This document shows, one piece after another, positions 48,601-59,178 of a stretch of DNA of 64,000 nucleotides. Below the pieces are notes generated by a model. It saw only the letters and a program-made list of their open reading frames with translations. It had not been told where the DNA came from and ran no database searches. Both the position numbers and the translations under genes were made by a program. Every line of letters starts with the position of its first letter. Positions within the stretch are counted from its first letter, which is position 1. The stretch is from Corynebacterium mycetoides (GTDB lineage Bacteria > Actinomycetota > Actinomycetes > Mycobacteriales > Mycobacteriaceae), in the NCBI RefSeq assembly GCF_900103625.1, contig NZ_LT629700.1, forward strand, positions 806,001 through 870,000, in the 5' to 3' direction.

Positions 48601-49131
48601 GGCTCTTTCTTTGCGACGGCGGTGCTTCAGCACCCCGGCGGCCTCCTCGATGAAGGCGCGCCGCTCCTCCGGGCGCGACTCCAGAATCTCGGAGAGCTTG
48701 CCCTGGCCGACGATGATGTGCATCTCGCGGCCGATTCCGGAGTCCGACAGCAGCTCCTGGATGTCCATCAGGCGCGCCTTGGAGCCGTTGATCTCGTACT
48801 CGGAGGCGCCGTCGCGGAACATCCGGCGCGTGATCGCAACCTCGGTGTACTCGATGGGAAGGTGCTTGTCGGAGTTGTCGAAGGTCAGGGTCACCTCCGC
48901 GCGGCCCAGCGGCTTGCGCTCGCCCGCGCCTGCGAAGATGACGTCCTCCATCTTGCCGCCGCGCAGGTTCTTGGCGCCCTGCTCTCCCATCACCCAGGCC
49001 AGCGCGTCCACCACATTCGACTTGCCCGAGCCGTTGGGCCCGACCACCGCGCAGATGCCCGGCTCGAACTTCATCGACGTCGCCGACGCAAAGGACTTGA
49101 ACCCCTTGAGCGTGAGCGACTTGAGATGCAT
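45673..49131 (-). CDS. smc: Chromosome segregation protein SMC
   Basis: 1152 residues, full length. Head domain with GPNGSGKSNVVDAL (32-45), two long coiled-coil arms around a hinge (about 500-650), and the C-terminal LSLLSGGEKSLTALAFLVA and FYVLDEVEAALDD. It is loaded at parS by ParB and aligns the chromosome arms. ATG at 49131 is 7 bases after TAAAAT and has no Shine-Dalgarno sequence, so it is probably leaderless. Two copies of the dispersed word lie in the gene (46717, 47343). Confidence 0.97.
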   Translation of the reverse strand: MHLKSLTLKGFKSFASATSMKFEPGICAVVGPNGSGKSNVVDALAWVMGEQGAKNLRGGKMEDVIFAGAGERKPLGRAEVTLTFDNSDKHLPIEYTEVAITRRMFRDGASEYEINGSKARLMDIQELLSDSGIGREMHIIVGQGKLSEILESRPEERRAFIEEAAGVLKHRRRKERAQRKLTGMQANLDRLTDLTEELGKQLKPLARQAEAAQRAATVQATLRSARLSLAADDILTLRAKLDSAAADAAAVAEKVDAAAAALEEAEARQEEIEARQCEVEPAADEAQQTWFTLSTLAERVSATLRIATERAANTVGQTVYQGQDPDALEARAALADEQYADALERAEEAAEKLESIREEIEQRQEVVDAAEREHAAQVRAIADRREGVVRLLAQEDSQLAAVTAAQQEIARLAETLDASRQRAADAAAEADEIAQKVADLESRREPLHQSHVRAAAESDAADKRLEQLRSTQRERERAVFTLESRIATLSEQAPKKAAADVLGDSFGPLAGLVLADDGVEKALAAALGPFAEALVGAGNGPDDVERALAQAERTIVIDRAGGSGWRLTADAPVDWLLDSVRIDPAVTGPVTRLLVDVALADTVSDARRIVAGDPRLRAVTRSGVLVGEGWIAAGSGRATTVEVTARIERAGVELERARAELAELSGTLEGAKLAAEDARVAAAAAKAALREHDANLEAWRRDVARLNQHRDAQMQEHERAAQRATEADARLAQRQGELAQTRDRLSRVEADDTAPDEPSTAERDCARAALNEVASMEMEATVTVRTAQQAAQGAAGRGEALRRQAEHERAAKERFEAGVAKQKAQAELAAAVAGHARQVLERVRDAAERATAQRDGLAAEVAHLRAQAQQARQQVSADRQRLARLTDRAHSAEIAREQAQVRLDEAEATAAESLGIAVADLVATHAPGENFDRGAEQARLTQAEKDLRALGKVNPLALEEYKALEERYSFLSTQLDDVMHARRDLIGVINDVDDQILQLFTDAWADVEAEFPKVFHTLFPGGEARLVLTEPGDMLTTGIEIEARPPGKKVKRLSLLSGGEKSLTALAFLVAIFRARPSPFYVLDEVEAALDDVNLRRLIALLEELRRDSQLIVITHQKPTMDVANVLYGVTMRGDGVTHVLSQRMSPSPASG

Positions 49132-49138
49132 GGCGCCG

Positions 49139-49144
49139 ATTTTA
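49139..49144 (-). promoter_or_regulatory. -10 element of smc
   Basis: TAAAAT on the minus strand, 7 bases before the smc ATG. The hydrolase-membrane gene upstream ends 48 bases further, so smc has its own promoter. Confidence 0.55.
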
Positions 49145-49191
49145 GGGCACCTGCTGGCCGGGGCGGCGCAGGCGGTGCCCCGATGCGGGTT

Positions 49192-51024
49192 CTATTTCGC
49201 GCGCTTCGTGAACGTGAATTTCGGGCCGCCTCCTTGAGCAGGATCGTCGAGGCCACCAGGTGCCATTCCGTTCTCGAGCGCGTACCTGATCGCGGCCTTG
49301 ATGGCCTCCAACTTGCGACGGAGCTCGGCGAGTCCGGGAGCGTCCTTATCCGAGATCTCATCGAGCCGGTTCACCTCGCGCGTGAGAAACACTTCGGACT
49401 CCACCCAGGTATTCCAGATGTCATCATCGCCACTGAACCCGTATAGCTTCCGCAGGATCAACGCGGCGAGTTGGCTCCGCACCATCGCTTCGACGGATTC
49501 CGCGGAGTTGGCCGGGCTCATCACGCCAACCGCGATGCCACTCGCCCCCGCTGACACCAACGATCCCGCCGTAAGCAACCCTCCGATCATTCCTCCCGGG
49601 CCGAACGAGGCGAGTGCGCTGGTAACCGCGGCAGCCCCACCGACGCCAGCGGCGGGGGCTAGGGCGAGGCCCGCGGTTCCCACGACGAGGATCGCGAACC
49701 CGACGCCGAGAGTTCCCCACTTAATCCAGTTTGTCTTCGCTCTGCCTGGCAGTGCGTTGCTGGCAGTGTCCAACGCGGCGAAAACATCACCCCCCACTTT
49801 GCTTCCCAGTCCCATTTCGGCGGTGAGATCCTGCAGCGCTCGTATGCGGAGCTCGCGTTTGACGCTGATCTCAAAGGGATGCAGGAGATTTTGATCGACG
49901 AGTGCAACGAGGGGGGTCAAGACCTCCTCCAGCTCCTCGTGCTGCGCGGGGCCAGGTACCGGAGTTGGGCTGTGGTGGTCCGCCGAGTCGAAGTCGAGCA
50001 TGGCAATGGTCGAGCTAAGGGGGCGGGACTCTAGTTCCGCCTTCCGCTTCAGGTCGCTGACCACCCGGGCCTGAACCGCCCTCAAGGCGAGTCCGTATCG
50101 CGCCTTATCCTCTTTCGGGACACGAGCGTAAATCAAGTGGGCGTAACGGAGCCCCTGCAACGCAATGTATTCGAATGTATCCAACCTGACGTCCAAAGAG
50201 GTGTCCGCCCGAACCAACTCCGTGGAGCGGGAACCGAACAGGCCAAAACCGATCGCTTCCGCGACCAATTGCTGGGAGAGGTACTCCTTGACTGCGTGAG
50301 CGGATGCGGGAGACACCGGGGTTCGAACATGCACATCGAGCAGCCACGGGAACACGGAAGACACTCCTCGCCGGGCGGACACCGGGTCCGTGCTGCTCCA
50401 GTAGTTGACCCACCAGCCGACGTTTTTCGGAGGCTCGTCGGAATGCTTGAACAACTTGCCCGCCTCAAACAGGGAGCTTGCCAGCGGGCTGCCGACCGTT
50501 ACCACTCCCACGATGTCGAGATCTACCGGCAAGCGCCAGATGAGATCCGCGGCGATGACCGTGCCCAGGCTGTGCGCGACGATGAGTGCCCTCCCGCTCG
50601 AGGGAATGCGGCCGAGAATCTTGGTGAGCACCTGGGCGCGGATATTTTCGTTTCGGAGGTAATTCTGCGCCTGCTTGAATTTCGGTATCGCTAACGCTAC
50701 GTCCACGACGGTGCCGGCGAAGACATTTGCCTTGCCTGCCGAATACCGGGCCAGCCGTGTCTCCATCGCCGCCGTGCGCGACTCGAATTCCCGGCGCGCC
50801 CGGGCCCTCTCCCCTCTCGGGGTCTGGATTGTCACCGGCGGCATCTCGTAGTGGTCATCCGCGCCCCTCAACGCATGCGCGTAATGCGGGGCGATGATCT
50901 CCACGTCGTCGAGCCCGGGGTACCCCACCTTGTCCAGGCCCTCGAGCAATCCCTGCTTCCATTTTTGGTCTAGGTCGCCTTCGCCCACCCCGTGGAGGTA
51001 GATCAGGTACGGCTTGTCGCTCAC
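49192..51024 (-). CDS. Alpha/beta hydrolase with glycine-rich membrane domain, unknown
   Basis: 610 residues, no close named family recognised. The N-terminal about 260 residues form a lipase-like hydrolase: YLIYLHGVGEG (oxyanion His11-Gly12), VAHSLGT (Ser152), SSTDPVSARRG (Asp213) and SAHAVKEYLS (His243) give a complete predicted triad. A helical middle follows. Residues 436-503 form two or three glycine/alanine-rich hydrophobic segments (GTLGVGFAILVVGTAGLALA, AAAVTSALASFGPGGMIGGL, GSLVSAGASGIAVGVM) like those of pore- or membrane-inserted effector domains. There is no signal peptide. It lies between smc and acyP, where related genomes have no such gene, so it is probably acquired. GTG at 51024 with GAAGGG upstream; an operator-like inverted repeat lies at 51037. 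Confidence 0.7.
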   Translation of the reverse strand: MSDKPYLIYLHGVGEGDLDQKWKQGLLEGLDKVGYPGLDDVEIIAPHYAHALRGADDHYEMPPVTIQTPRGERARARREFESRTAAMETRLARYSAGKANVFAGTVVDVALAIPKFKQAQNYLRNENIRAQVLTKILGRIPSSGRALIVAHSLGTVIAADLIWRLPVDLDIVGVVTVGSPLASSLFEAGKLFKHSDEPPKNVGWWVNYWSSTDPVSARRGVSSVFPWLLDVHVRTPVSPASAHAVKEYLSQQLVAEAIGFGLFGSRSTELVRADTSLDVRLDTFEYIALQGLRYAHLIYARVPKEDKARYGLALRAVQARVVSDLKRKAELESRPLSSTIAMLDFDSADHHSPTPVPGPAQHEELEEVLTPLVALVDQNLLHPFEISVKRELRIRALQDLTAEMGLGSKVGGDVFAALDTASNALPGRAKTNWIKWGTLGVGFAILVVGTAGLALAPAAGVGGAAAVTSALASFGPGGMIGGLLTAGSLVSAGASGIAVGVMSPANSAESVEAMVRSQLAALILRKLYGFSGDDDIWNTWVESEVFLTREVNRLDEISDKDAPGLAELRRKLEAIKAAIRYALENGMAPGGLDDPAQGGGPKFTFTKRAK

Positions 51025-51036
51025 ATGCTTCCCTTC

Positions 51037-51057
51037 GTTGAATCGAAATGATTCAAC
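51037..51057. promoter_or_regulatory. Inverted repeat at the hydrolase-membrane gene start
   Basis: GTTGAATC (51037-51044) and GATTCAAC (51050-51057) form a perfect palindrome with a 5-base spacer. TAAATT lies just upstream on the transcribed strand and may be the -10, which would put the palindrome over the start of the transcript. It fits an operator for a repressor. Confidence 0.6.
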
Positions 51058-51122
51058 AATTTAGCGGCTGCTCACGACACCTGCCCGCGGAATTAATACA
51101 TCATTAGGGAACGTACGTTTTC

Positions 51123-51431
51123 CTACCGCTCGTCGAAGCCGGCAGATCCCCTGGCCTTCGAGTACCGCTCCACCACTGCGTCCACGCGGCCCGGCCGGCC
51201 CCCGGTCGACGGCTGCTCCCGCAACAGCTCGACGAGCGTGTCGACGCCCCCGCGCTCACCCTCGGCGACCACCTCGACGCGGCCGTCGTCAAGGTTTTTG
51301 GCGTAGCCTGCCAGGCCCAGCTCGAGGGCGCGGGAGCGGGTCCACCAGCGGAAGCCCACGCCCTGGACGTGGCCGTGGACAAACGCGGTGACCCGGACCT
51401 TGTCGCTCGCCCTGTCACCGGCGCTAGGCAT
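51123..51431 (-). CDS. acyP: Acylphosphatase
   Basis: 102 residues. Small enzyme that splits acyl phosphates. VHGHVQGVGFRWWTRSRALELGLAGYAKNL carries the catalytic Arg and Asn in two family motifs. ATG at 51431; it overlaps the end of the symporter gene by 8 bp. acyP beside mutM/rnc/smc is common in actinobacteria. Confidence 0.93.
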   Translation of the reverse strand: MPSAGDRASDKVRVTAFVHGHVQGVGFRWWTRSRALELGLAGYAKNLDDGRVEVVAEGERGGVDTLVELLREQPSTGGRPGRVDAVVERYSKARGSAGFDER

Positions 51432-52935
51432 TATTGTCGCGGTTCTGGCGCAGGGTGACGCGGTCCTCAATGCTGCGGCGAGTCACCGGGTCGGAGCCGT
51501 CCCAGAACTCAACGTTTTTCAGCTCGGGCAGCATGTCGCGGTGGAAGACCGGGTCGACGCCCTGCACACGCTGCTCGTTGAAGTTCTTCAACAGCTTGAT
51601 GGCGACCCCGCCCAGCGGGATGATCGCGATGATGTTGATGATGGCCAAGGTGCCGGCCATGGTGTCGCCGAGCGCCCACACGAGCGGCACGGAACCGAAG
51701 GCGCCGAAGATCACGAAGCCGATCACGGCGACTCGGAACACCGTCATCACGGTCTTCGAACCCGTCAGGTACTCCACGTTCGCCTGGGCGAGGTAGTAGT
51801 TGCCGATCACCGAGGAAAACGCGAGGAAGAAGAGGATGAAAGTGATCGCGTGCGCGCCCCATGCACCCACCAAGTCGGCCAGGGCCGACTGCGTCAGAGC
51901 GGCGCCCTGGATGTCACCCAAGCCATAGGTGATGGGCGGGCCGAGCAGCACGATGAACGCGGTGATGGAGCACACGAGGAGGGTGTCGAAATACACGCCC
52001 AGGGTTTGCACCAGGCCCTGCTTGACCGGGTGCGACACTGTGGCGGTGGCGGCGGCGTTGGGGGCGGAGCCCATGCCGGCTTCGTTGGAGAACAGGCCGC
52101 GGCGCATGCCGTGTATGAACGCCATCGCCACGGTGGCTCCCAGAACCTCGCGCAGGCCCAGGGCGCTGGAGACGATGAGCGAGATCATTCCGGGGACTTC
52201 CTCGATGTTCAGGATGACCACCGCGATGCCGATGAGGATATAGGCGCCGGCCATGAACGGCACGATGACCTGCGTCGCGGACGCGATGCGGGTGACTCCG
52301 CCGAAAATGATCGCCGCCGTCAGGCCGGCGACGACAACCGCGACCGTGCCTTTGAGCGCGTTGGAGTCGTTCCCCAGAGAGCCACCGACAGCCTCGACGA
52401 TGGAGTTGGTCTGGATGGCGTTGTACACGAAGCCGTAGGTCAGCGCGAGGAACACTGAGAATACGACGGCCACGGGCCGCCACCCCAGTCCGCGCGTCAT
52501 GTAGTACGCGGGCCCGCCGTGGTAGTTGCCGTCCTCGTCCTTGGTCTTCCACAGCTGCGCCAGGGTGGACTCCACGAACGCGGTGGCGCCGCCGATGATG
52601 GCGAGCATCCACATCCAGAACACGGCACCCGGCCCGCCGATGGAGATGGCGAGCGCGACACCGGCGATGTTCCCGGTGCCCACGCGCGACGCGGCCGAAA
52701 TGGTGAACGCCTTGAAGGCGGAGATGCCGCCGTACTCGGCGTCCAGGTCGCGGCCCTCCCTGTCCTTGCCCTTGGGGGTCTCGGCCACCGCCTTGAACAT
52801 GGAAGGGAGAAGCCGGACCTGGACGAAGAGGGTGCGCAGGCCGAAATAGAGGCCGGCGGCGACGAGGAACCAGGGAACGATGCCCCAGATGAACCCGTTG
52901 ATCGTCCCGTCGACGAAGCTGAAAGCTGTATCCAT
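51424..52935 (-). CDS. Sodium:alanine/glycine symporter (AGCS family)
   Basis: 503 residues, about eleven helices. Takes up small neutral amino acids with sodium. Family stretches seen: SRVGTGNIAGVALAISIGGPGAVFWMW, GGPAYYMTRGLG, FSNEAGMGSAPNAAATA. The ATG at 52935 is chosen (MDTAFSFVDGTINGF); the frame is open further upstream but that part is antisense to mutM and not conserved. TAAGCT lies 7 bases before the ATG. Confidence 0.93.
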   Translation of the reverse strand: MDTAFSFVDGTINGFIWGIVPWFLVAAGLYFGLRTLFVQVRLLPSMFKAVAETPKGKDREGRDLDAEYGGISAFKAFTISAASRVGTGNIAGVALAISIGGPGAVFWMWMLAIIGGATAFVESTLAQLWKTKDEDGNYHGGPAYYMTRGLGWRPVAVVFSVFLALTYGFVYNAIQTNSIVEAVGGSLGNDSNALKGTVAVVVAGLTAAIIFGGVTRIASATQVIVPFMAGAYILIGIAVVILNIEEVPGMISLIVSSALGLREVLGATVAMAFIHGMRRGLFSNEAGMGSAPNAAATATVSHPVKQGLVQTLGVYFDTLLVCSITAFIVLLGPPITYGLGDIQGAALTQSALADLVGAWGAHAITFILFFLAFSSVIGNYYLAQANVEYLTGSKTVMTVFRVAVIGFVIFGAFGSVPLVWALGDTMAGTLAIINIIAIIPLGGVAIKLLKNFNEQRVQGVDPVFHRDMLPELKNVEFWDGSDPVTRRSIEDRVTLRQNRDNNA

Positions 52936-52982
52936 GCAGCAAAGCTTAACGGTAGGCTGCCAAAATTTTTGAAGTCGCGCTC

Positions 52983-53807
52983 TTATATCGTCTGGCATCC
53001 CGGGCAAAAGCAGCTCGATCTCCCGTTGATTACGACTTTCTGCATGGTCGCCCCGCAGCGGCGGCAGCGCAGCCCCGCCCGGCCGTAGGCGTTGAGCGAG
53101 CGGGAAAAGTACCCGCTGGCACCGTTGACGTTGACGTAGAGGGAATCGAAACTGGTGCCGCCCTGCTCGAGGGCGCGGGACATCACGGCCCGGGACTCCT
53201 CGAGCAGGCGCACGGCATCTCTCTGGCGCAGTGCGCGGGCCGTGCGGGTCGGCTTGATACCCGCCGCCCACAACGCTTCATCGGCGTAGATCGAGCCGAT
53301 GCCGCTGACGACCCCCTGGTTGAGCAGCACTGTTTTGATCGCGGCGCGTTTGGAGCGGATCAGCCGCGCGCTCGCGACAATGTCGAAGTCGTGCTCGAAA
53401 GGATCCGGGGCGATGTGTCCGATCGTCTCGGGCACCCCGTCCGGGGTCAAGGCCACGTACTGCCACGAGCCAAACGTGCGCTGGTCGACGAAGGCGAGCT
53501 CCACGTCACCTAAGAGCGCCCGAATACGCAGGTGCGGGCTGGTGACGGCCCCCGGCTGCCCCACCAGCATCTGGCCGCTCATACGCAGGTGAACCAGCAG
53601 TGCGCGAGAGCCGGAAAGCTCGAGCCACAGGAACTTCCCGCGCCGGCCCGTGCCGGTGATGCGCGCTCCGGGAAGAACGTCGCGCAGGTCGACGGTGTTG
53701 CCCCGGACTGCCCGCGGGTGGAGCACCTCGACGGAGGTAAAGATGCGGCCCACCAGGTGGGTGTCCAACCCGCGGCGGACGACCTCGACCTCGGGAAGCT
53801 CCGGCAC
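52983..53807 (-). CDS. mutM: Formamidopyrimidine-DNA glycosylase
   Basis: 274 residues. Removes 8-oxoguanine. Catalytic Pro2-Glu3 (MPELPEVEVVRRGL), Lys in TGRRGKFLWLEL, the VVSGIGSIYADEALW helix-two-turn-helix, and a C-terminal zinc finger (CRRCGATMQK, CFCPGCQ). It starts with GTG overlapping the rnc TAG stop by one base. Confidence 0.96.
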   Translation of the reverse strand: MPELPEVEVVRRGLDTHLVGRIFTSVEVLHPRAVRGNTVDLRDVLPGARITGTGRRGKFLWLELSGSRALLVHLRMSGQMLVGQPGAVTSPHLRIRALLGDVELAFVDQRTFGSWQYVALTPDGVPETIGHIAPDPFEHDFDIVASARLIRSKRAAIKTVLLNQGVVSGIGSIYADEALWAAGIKPTRTARALRQRDAVRLLEESRAVMSRALEQGGTSFDSLYVNVNGASGYFSRSLNAYGRAGLRCRRCGATMQKVVINGRSSCFCPGCQTI

Positions 53808-54607
53808 TACTCCTGCTCCGCGAGCGACGGCGGCACGGCCGCGTCCACCGTATACGCCACGGCCTCGGGGTGGTCGCGCAGGAACAGCACCGCCTGGCGG
53901 GCGGCTTCCTGCTCCGCGAGCTTCTTGTTCGGCCCGACCCCACGGCCGCGCGAGTGCGCCCCGACAAAAACATCGGCGGTGAACGTCTGGTCGTGGTCCG
54001 GCCCGACGGACGTCGCGCGGTACTCCGCGCTCGGGGCCTTGAGCTCGGCGAGACGCTCCTGCAGCGCGGTCTTCCAATCCTGGTGTCGGCCGGTGGCGGT
54101 CGCGCTCTCCAGCTTCTCCGCGAATAGACGGAGCACCACGTCGCGCGCGGGCTCGAAGCCGTGCTCGCGGTAAATGGCGCCGAACAGCGCCTCCGTCGTG
54201 TCCGCCAGGATCGAATCCTTGTCGCGGCCGCCGGTGACTTCCTCACCCTTGCCCAGCAGGATATGCTCGCCGAGCTTGATCTCGCGGGCGACATCCGCCA
54301 AGCCGTAGCGCGAGACTATCGACGCCCGCATCTTCGAGATATCCGACTCCGGCCGAGACGGGAAACGCTCATAGAGCTTATTGGCCACGGACAAACCCAA
54401 AACGGCATCGCCGAGAAACTCGAGGCGCTCGTTGTTGGGCAGCGGGCCGTGCTCGTTGGCAAAGGAGCGGTGCGTCAGCGCGAGGCGCAGCAGCTCGGCG
54501 TCGAGCTCCACCCCGAGCGCTTCCAGCAGCGGGGCGTGGTCGACCGCCGTGTAGGCGGCCTCCCACGCCTCGCCCCCGGTGATCTTCGTGCGGCGCGACC
54601 TGCTCAC
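53807..54607 (-). CDS. rnc: Ribonuclease III
   Basis: 266 residues. Cuts double-stranded RNA in rRNA maturation. The signature is NNERLEFLGDAVLGL, with DTTEALFGAIYREHG, and a C-terminal dsRNA-binding domain (GPNKKLAEQEAARQAV). The GTG at 54607 is used because GGAG lies 8 bases upstream; it overlaps the yceD stop by GTGA. Confidence 0.96.
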   Translation of the reverse strand: MSRSRRTKITGGEAWEAAYTAVDHAPLLEALGVELDAELLRLALTHRSFANEHGPLPNNERLEFLGDAVLGLSVANKLYERFPSRPESDISKMRASIVSRYGLADVAREIKLGEHILLGKGEEVTGGRDKDSILADTTEALFGAIYREHGFEPARDVVLRLFAEKLESATATGRHQDWKTALQERLAELKAPSAEYRATSVGPDHDQTFTADVFVGAHSRGRGVGPNKKLAEQEAARQAVLFLRDHPEAVAYTVDAAVPPSLAEQE

Positions 54608-55131
54608 AGGAACTTCTCCAATCCGGCCCACCGCGGGTCGACGCGTTCCTCCTCACCGGAGATTCCGTCGGGGGCGGGCACCTCGCCGGCGTTGACGCAC
54701 TCGGGTTCGCACACGGGGTTGAACGGCAGGCTCATGCCCATCTCGTCCACGAACGCCTGCTCGAGGTCCACGGTGTCGTCCACCACGGACATGATCTCGT
54801 CGCCCGAGCCCCGGTCCTCCTCGGCGTCGGCCCCGACGATGAAGTCGTCGGCCGCCGAGAACACCTGGCTGATCGTCGCCGAGAATTCGGGGTTCAGCGG
54901 GGCCAGGCAGCGCACGCACTCGCCCTCGAGGGTGCCGCTGGCTGTAGCGTCGACAAGCACGCCGGATCCCAGCGGGGTGATCGTCGCCTCGACCGTGACG
55001 GTAGCCCCGGCGGGCAGCGCGATCATCTCCGGCCCGATGCGCGAGGGCGAGGGCCCCGACTGGGTGGTGATGATCGGCATGCCGTCGCCGTGGAGCGCCT
55101 CGGCGACGTTAAAGACAAAAGGATTAGCCAT
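54604..55131 (-). CDS. yceD: YceD family protein (DUF177)
   Basis: 175 residues. Family linked to 23S rRNA maturation and normally beside rpmF. The Cys pairs ECVRCLAPL and NPVCEPECVNAG are the family hallmark and may hold zinc. ATG at 55131 (MANPFVFNVAEAL) with AGGGG upstream. rpmF is not present; rnc follows directly. Confidence 0.9.
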   Translation of the reverse strand: MANPFVFNVAEALHGDGMPIITTQSGPSPSRIGPEMIALPAGATVTVEATITPLGSGVLVDATASGTLEGECVRCLAPLNPEFSATISQVFSAADDFIVGADAEEDRGSGDEIMSVVDDTVDLEQAFVDEMGMSLPFNPVCEPECVNAGEVPAPDGISGEEERVDPRWAGLEKFL

Positions 55132-55164
55132 AACAGCCCCTAACCCTACAACGATTGGCAAGAA

Positions 55165-55974
55165 CTAGTAATCGGCGTCCGCGCCGGCGCTGTCCTGGCG
55201 CGGGCGGCGCACCCGCTCGCGCCGCTCGCCGCGCTCAATGCGCTCGCCCCTCGGGGCGCGTTCGTAGCGCTCACCAGCGGAAACACCAGACGCGCCGGCC
55301 CCGCGGCGCAGCGCGGAGCGGTCGGAGGACACGGTGCGCAGCACGGAGGTGAGCGCCTCCTCAAACTCGGCCAGCTTGGAGTCGACGTACGAGTCGCACT
55401 CCGCGCGCAGGCGCGATGACTCGGAGTGCGCCTGCTCGACCAGGCGGTGGGCCTCCTCGTCGGCGCGGCGCATGACCTCGGAATCCGCGATGAGGCGCTC
55501 CTGCTCCGCCAAGCCCTGCTCCACCGAGCGCTGGTACTCCTGGTTGCCGGTCTCGATCAACCGGTCCGCCTCTCGCTGGGCACCGGCGACGATGGAATCC
55601 GCCTCCTCGCGGGCGCGGGTGACGGTCATCTCCGCGTCCTCCTCCGCGTTGGCCACCATGAGCGTGGCCCGCGACTGGGCGTCGGACAGCATGTCCTCGG
55701 TGCGGGTGTGCACGTCCGACATAATCCGGCGCGCCTCGTCGTCGGCGTCGGCCACAATCACGTCGGCGCGCTCCTGCGCCCCGCGCAGGATTTCGTCCTG
55801 GTTGTCCAGGACGTCCTGGGCGTCGTCGATCTCCTCGGGGTAGGCGTTGCGGATGTCGTCGAGAAGCGCGAGCACTTCGTTGCGGGGAACCATGCAGTTA
55901 GAGGTCATCGGCACGCCATAGGCCTGCTCCACAATGTGGACGAGTTCGTCGAGGGCTTCGAATACGCGGTACAT
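55165..55974 (-). CDS. sepIVA: SepIVA-type DivIVA-like division protein
   Basis: 269 residues. Coiled-coil protein closely similar in layout to mycobacterial SepIVA (Rv2927c type), which is needed for septation and envelope growth. The N-terminus MYRVFEALDELVHIVEQAYGVPMTSNC is the conserved start. The coiled coil spans about 45-235 (EYQRSVEQGLAEQERLI) and a basic Arg-rich tail follows. ATG at 55974, 8 bases after TACGCT with a GGGG between. In the same order with rnc and mutM as in mycobacteria. Confidence 0.88.
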   Translation of the reverse strand: MYRVFEALDELVHIVEQAYGVPMTSNCMVPRNEVLALLDDIRNAYPEEIDDAQDVLDNQDEILRGAQERADVIVADADDEARRIMSDVHTRTEDMLSDAQSRATLMVANAEEDAEMTVTRAREEADSIVAGAQREADRLIETGNQEYQRSVEQGLAEQERLIADSEVMRRADEEAHRLVEQAHSESSRLRAECDSYVDSKLAEFEEALTSVLRTVSSDRSALRRGAGASGVSAGERYERAPRGERIERGERRERVRRPRQDSAGADADY

Positions 55975-55991
55975 GGTTCCCCAGCGTACTT

Positions 55992-56017
55992 CGCTTGCCG
56001 ACGCCCACAGCGTCGGC
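55992..56017 (-). other. Hairpin after gdhA
   Basis: GCCGACGC (55997-56004) and GCGTCGGC (56010-56017) form an 8-bp stem. No T-run follows, so it may be a weak terminator of gdhA. One arm is part of a near-copy of the dispersed word (CGTCGGCAAGCG, minus strand, 55992-56003). Confidence 0.4.
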
Positions 56018-56027
56018 GCGCGGGAAA

Positions 56028-58779
<2,752 letters not shown>

Positions 58780-59153
58780 ATGGAGGGCTGCTCGAAACGC
58801 TCCTCCTGCTCCAGGGCCGCGGGGTCGCGGGGCAGCTGCGCCTTCGGGGTGAGAATGCGCGACAGGCCCATCGCCAGCTGGTTGTAGGAGGACGCGCCCT
58901 CCGCCGAGATCACATAGCGGTGCGGGGTCGCCCCGGCGGCATCCGGGTCCTCGCCGCGGTCGTTTTCGTACACGGTTTTCAACTGGGCGTGGGTGGAGGC
59001 GTCGACAAGCGGGCTCACCTCGTGCTCCACCGAGCCGGAGGAGAGCATGCCGCGGCTAACGAGAATGTCGAGCGCGCGGGCGAACGCCTCGGCCACCTCC
59101 CCGGCGGCGGCGTCGGGGACGAGGACATCGAACTGGATAACGGGCATGGAAGT

Positions 59154-59170
59154 AGGTTAGCTAATACCCT
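59154..59170. promoter_or_regulatory. Divergent -10 elements, hypothetical gene and DUF4921 gene
   Basis: TAACCT on the minus strand (59159-59154) is 6 bases from the ATG at 59147; TACCCT on the plus strand (59165-59170) is 8 bases from the ATG at 59179. The gap is 31 bp in total. Confidence 0.5.
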
Positions 59171-59178
59171 TGGTCGCC

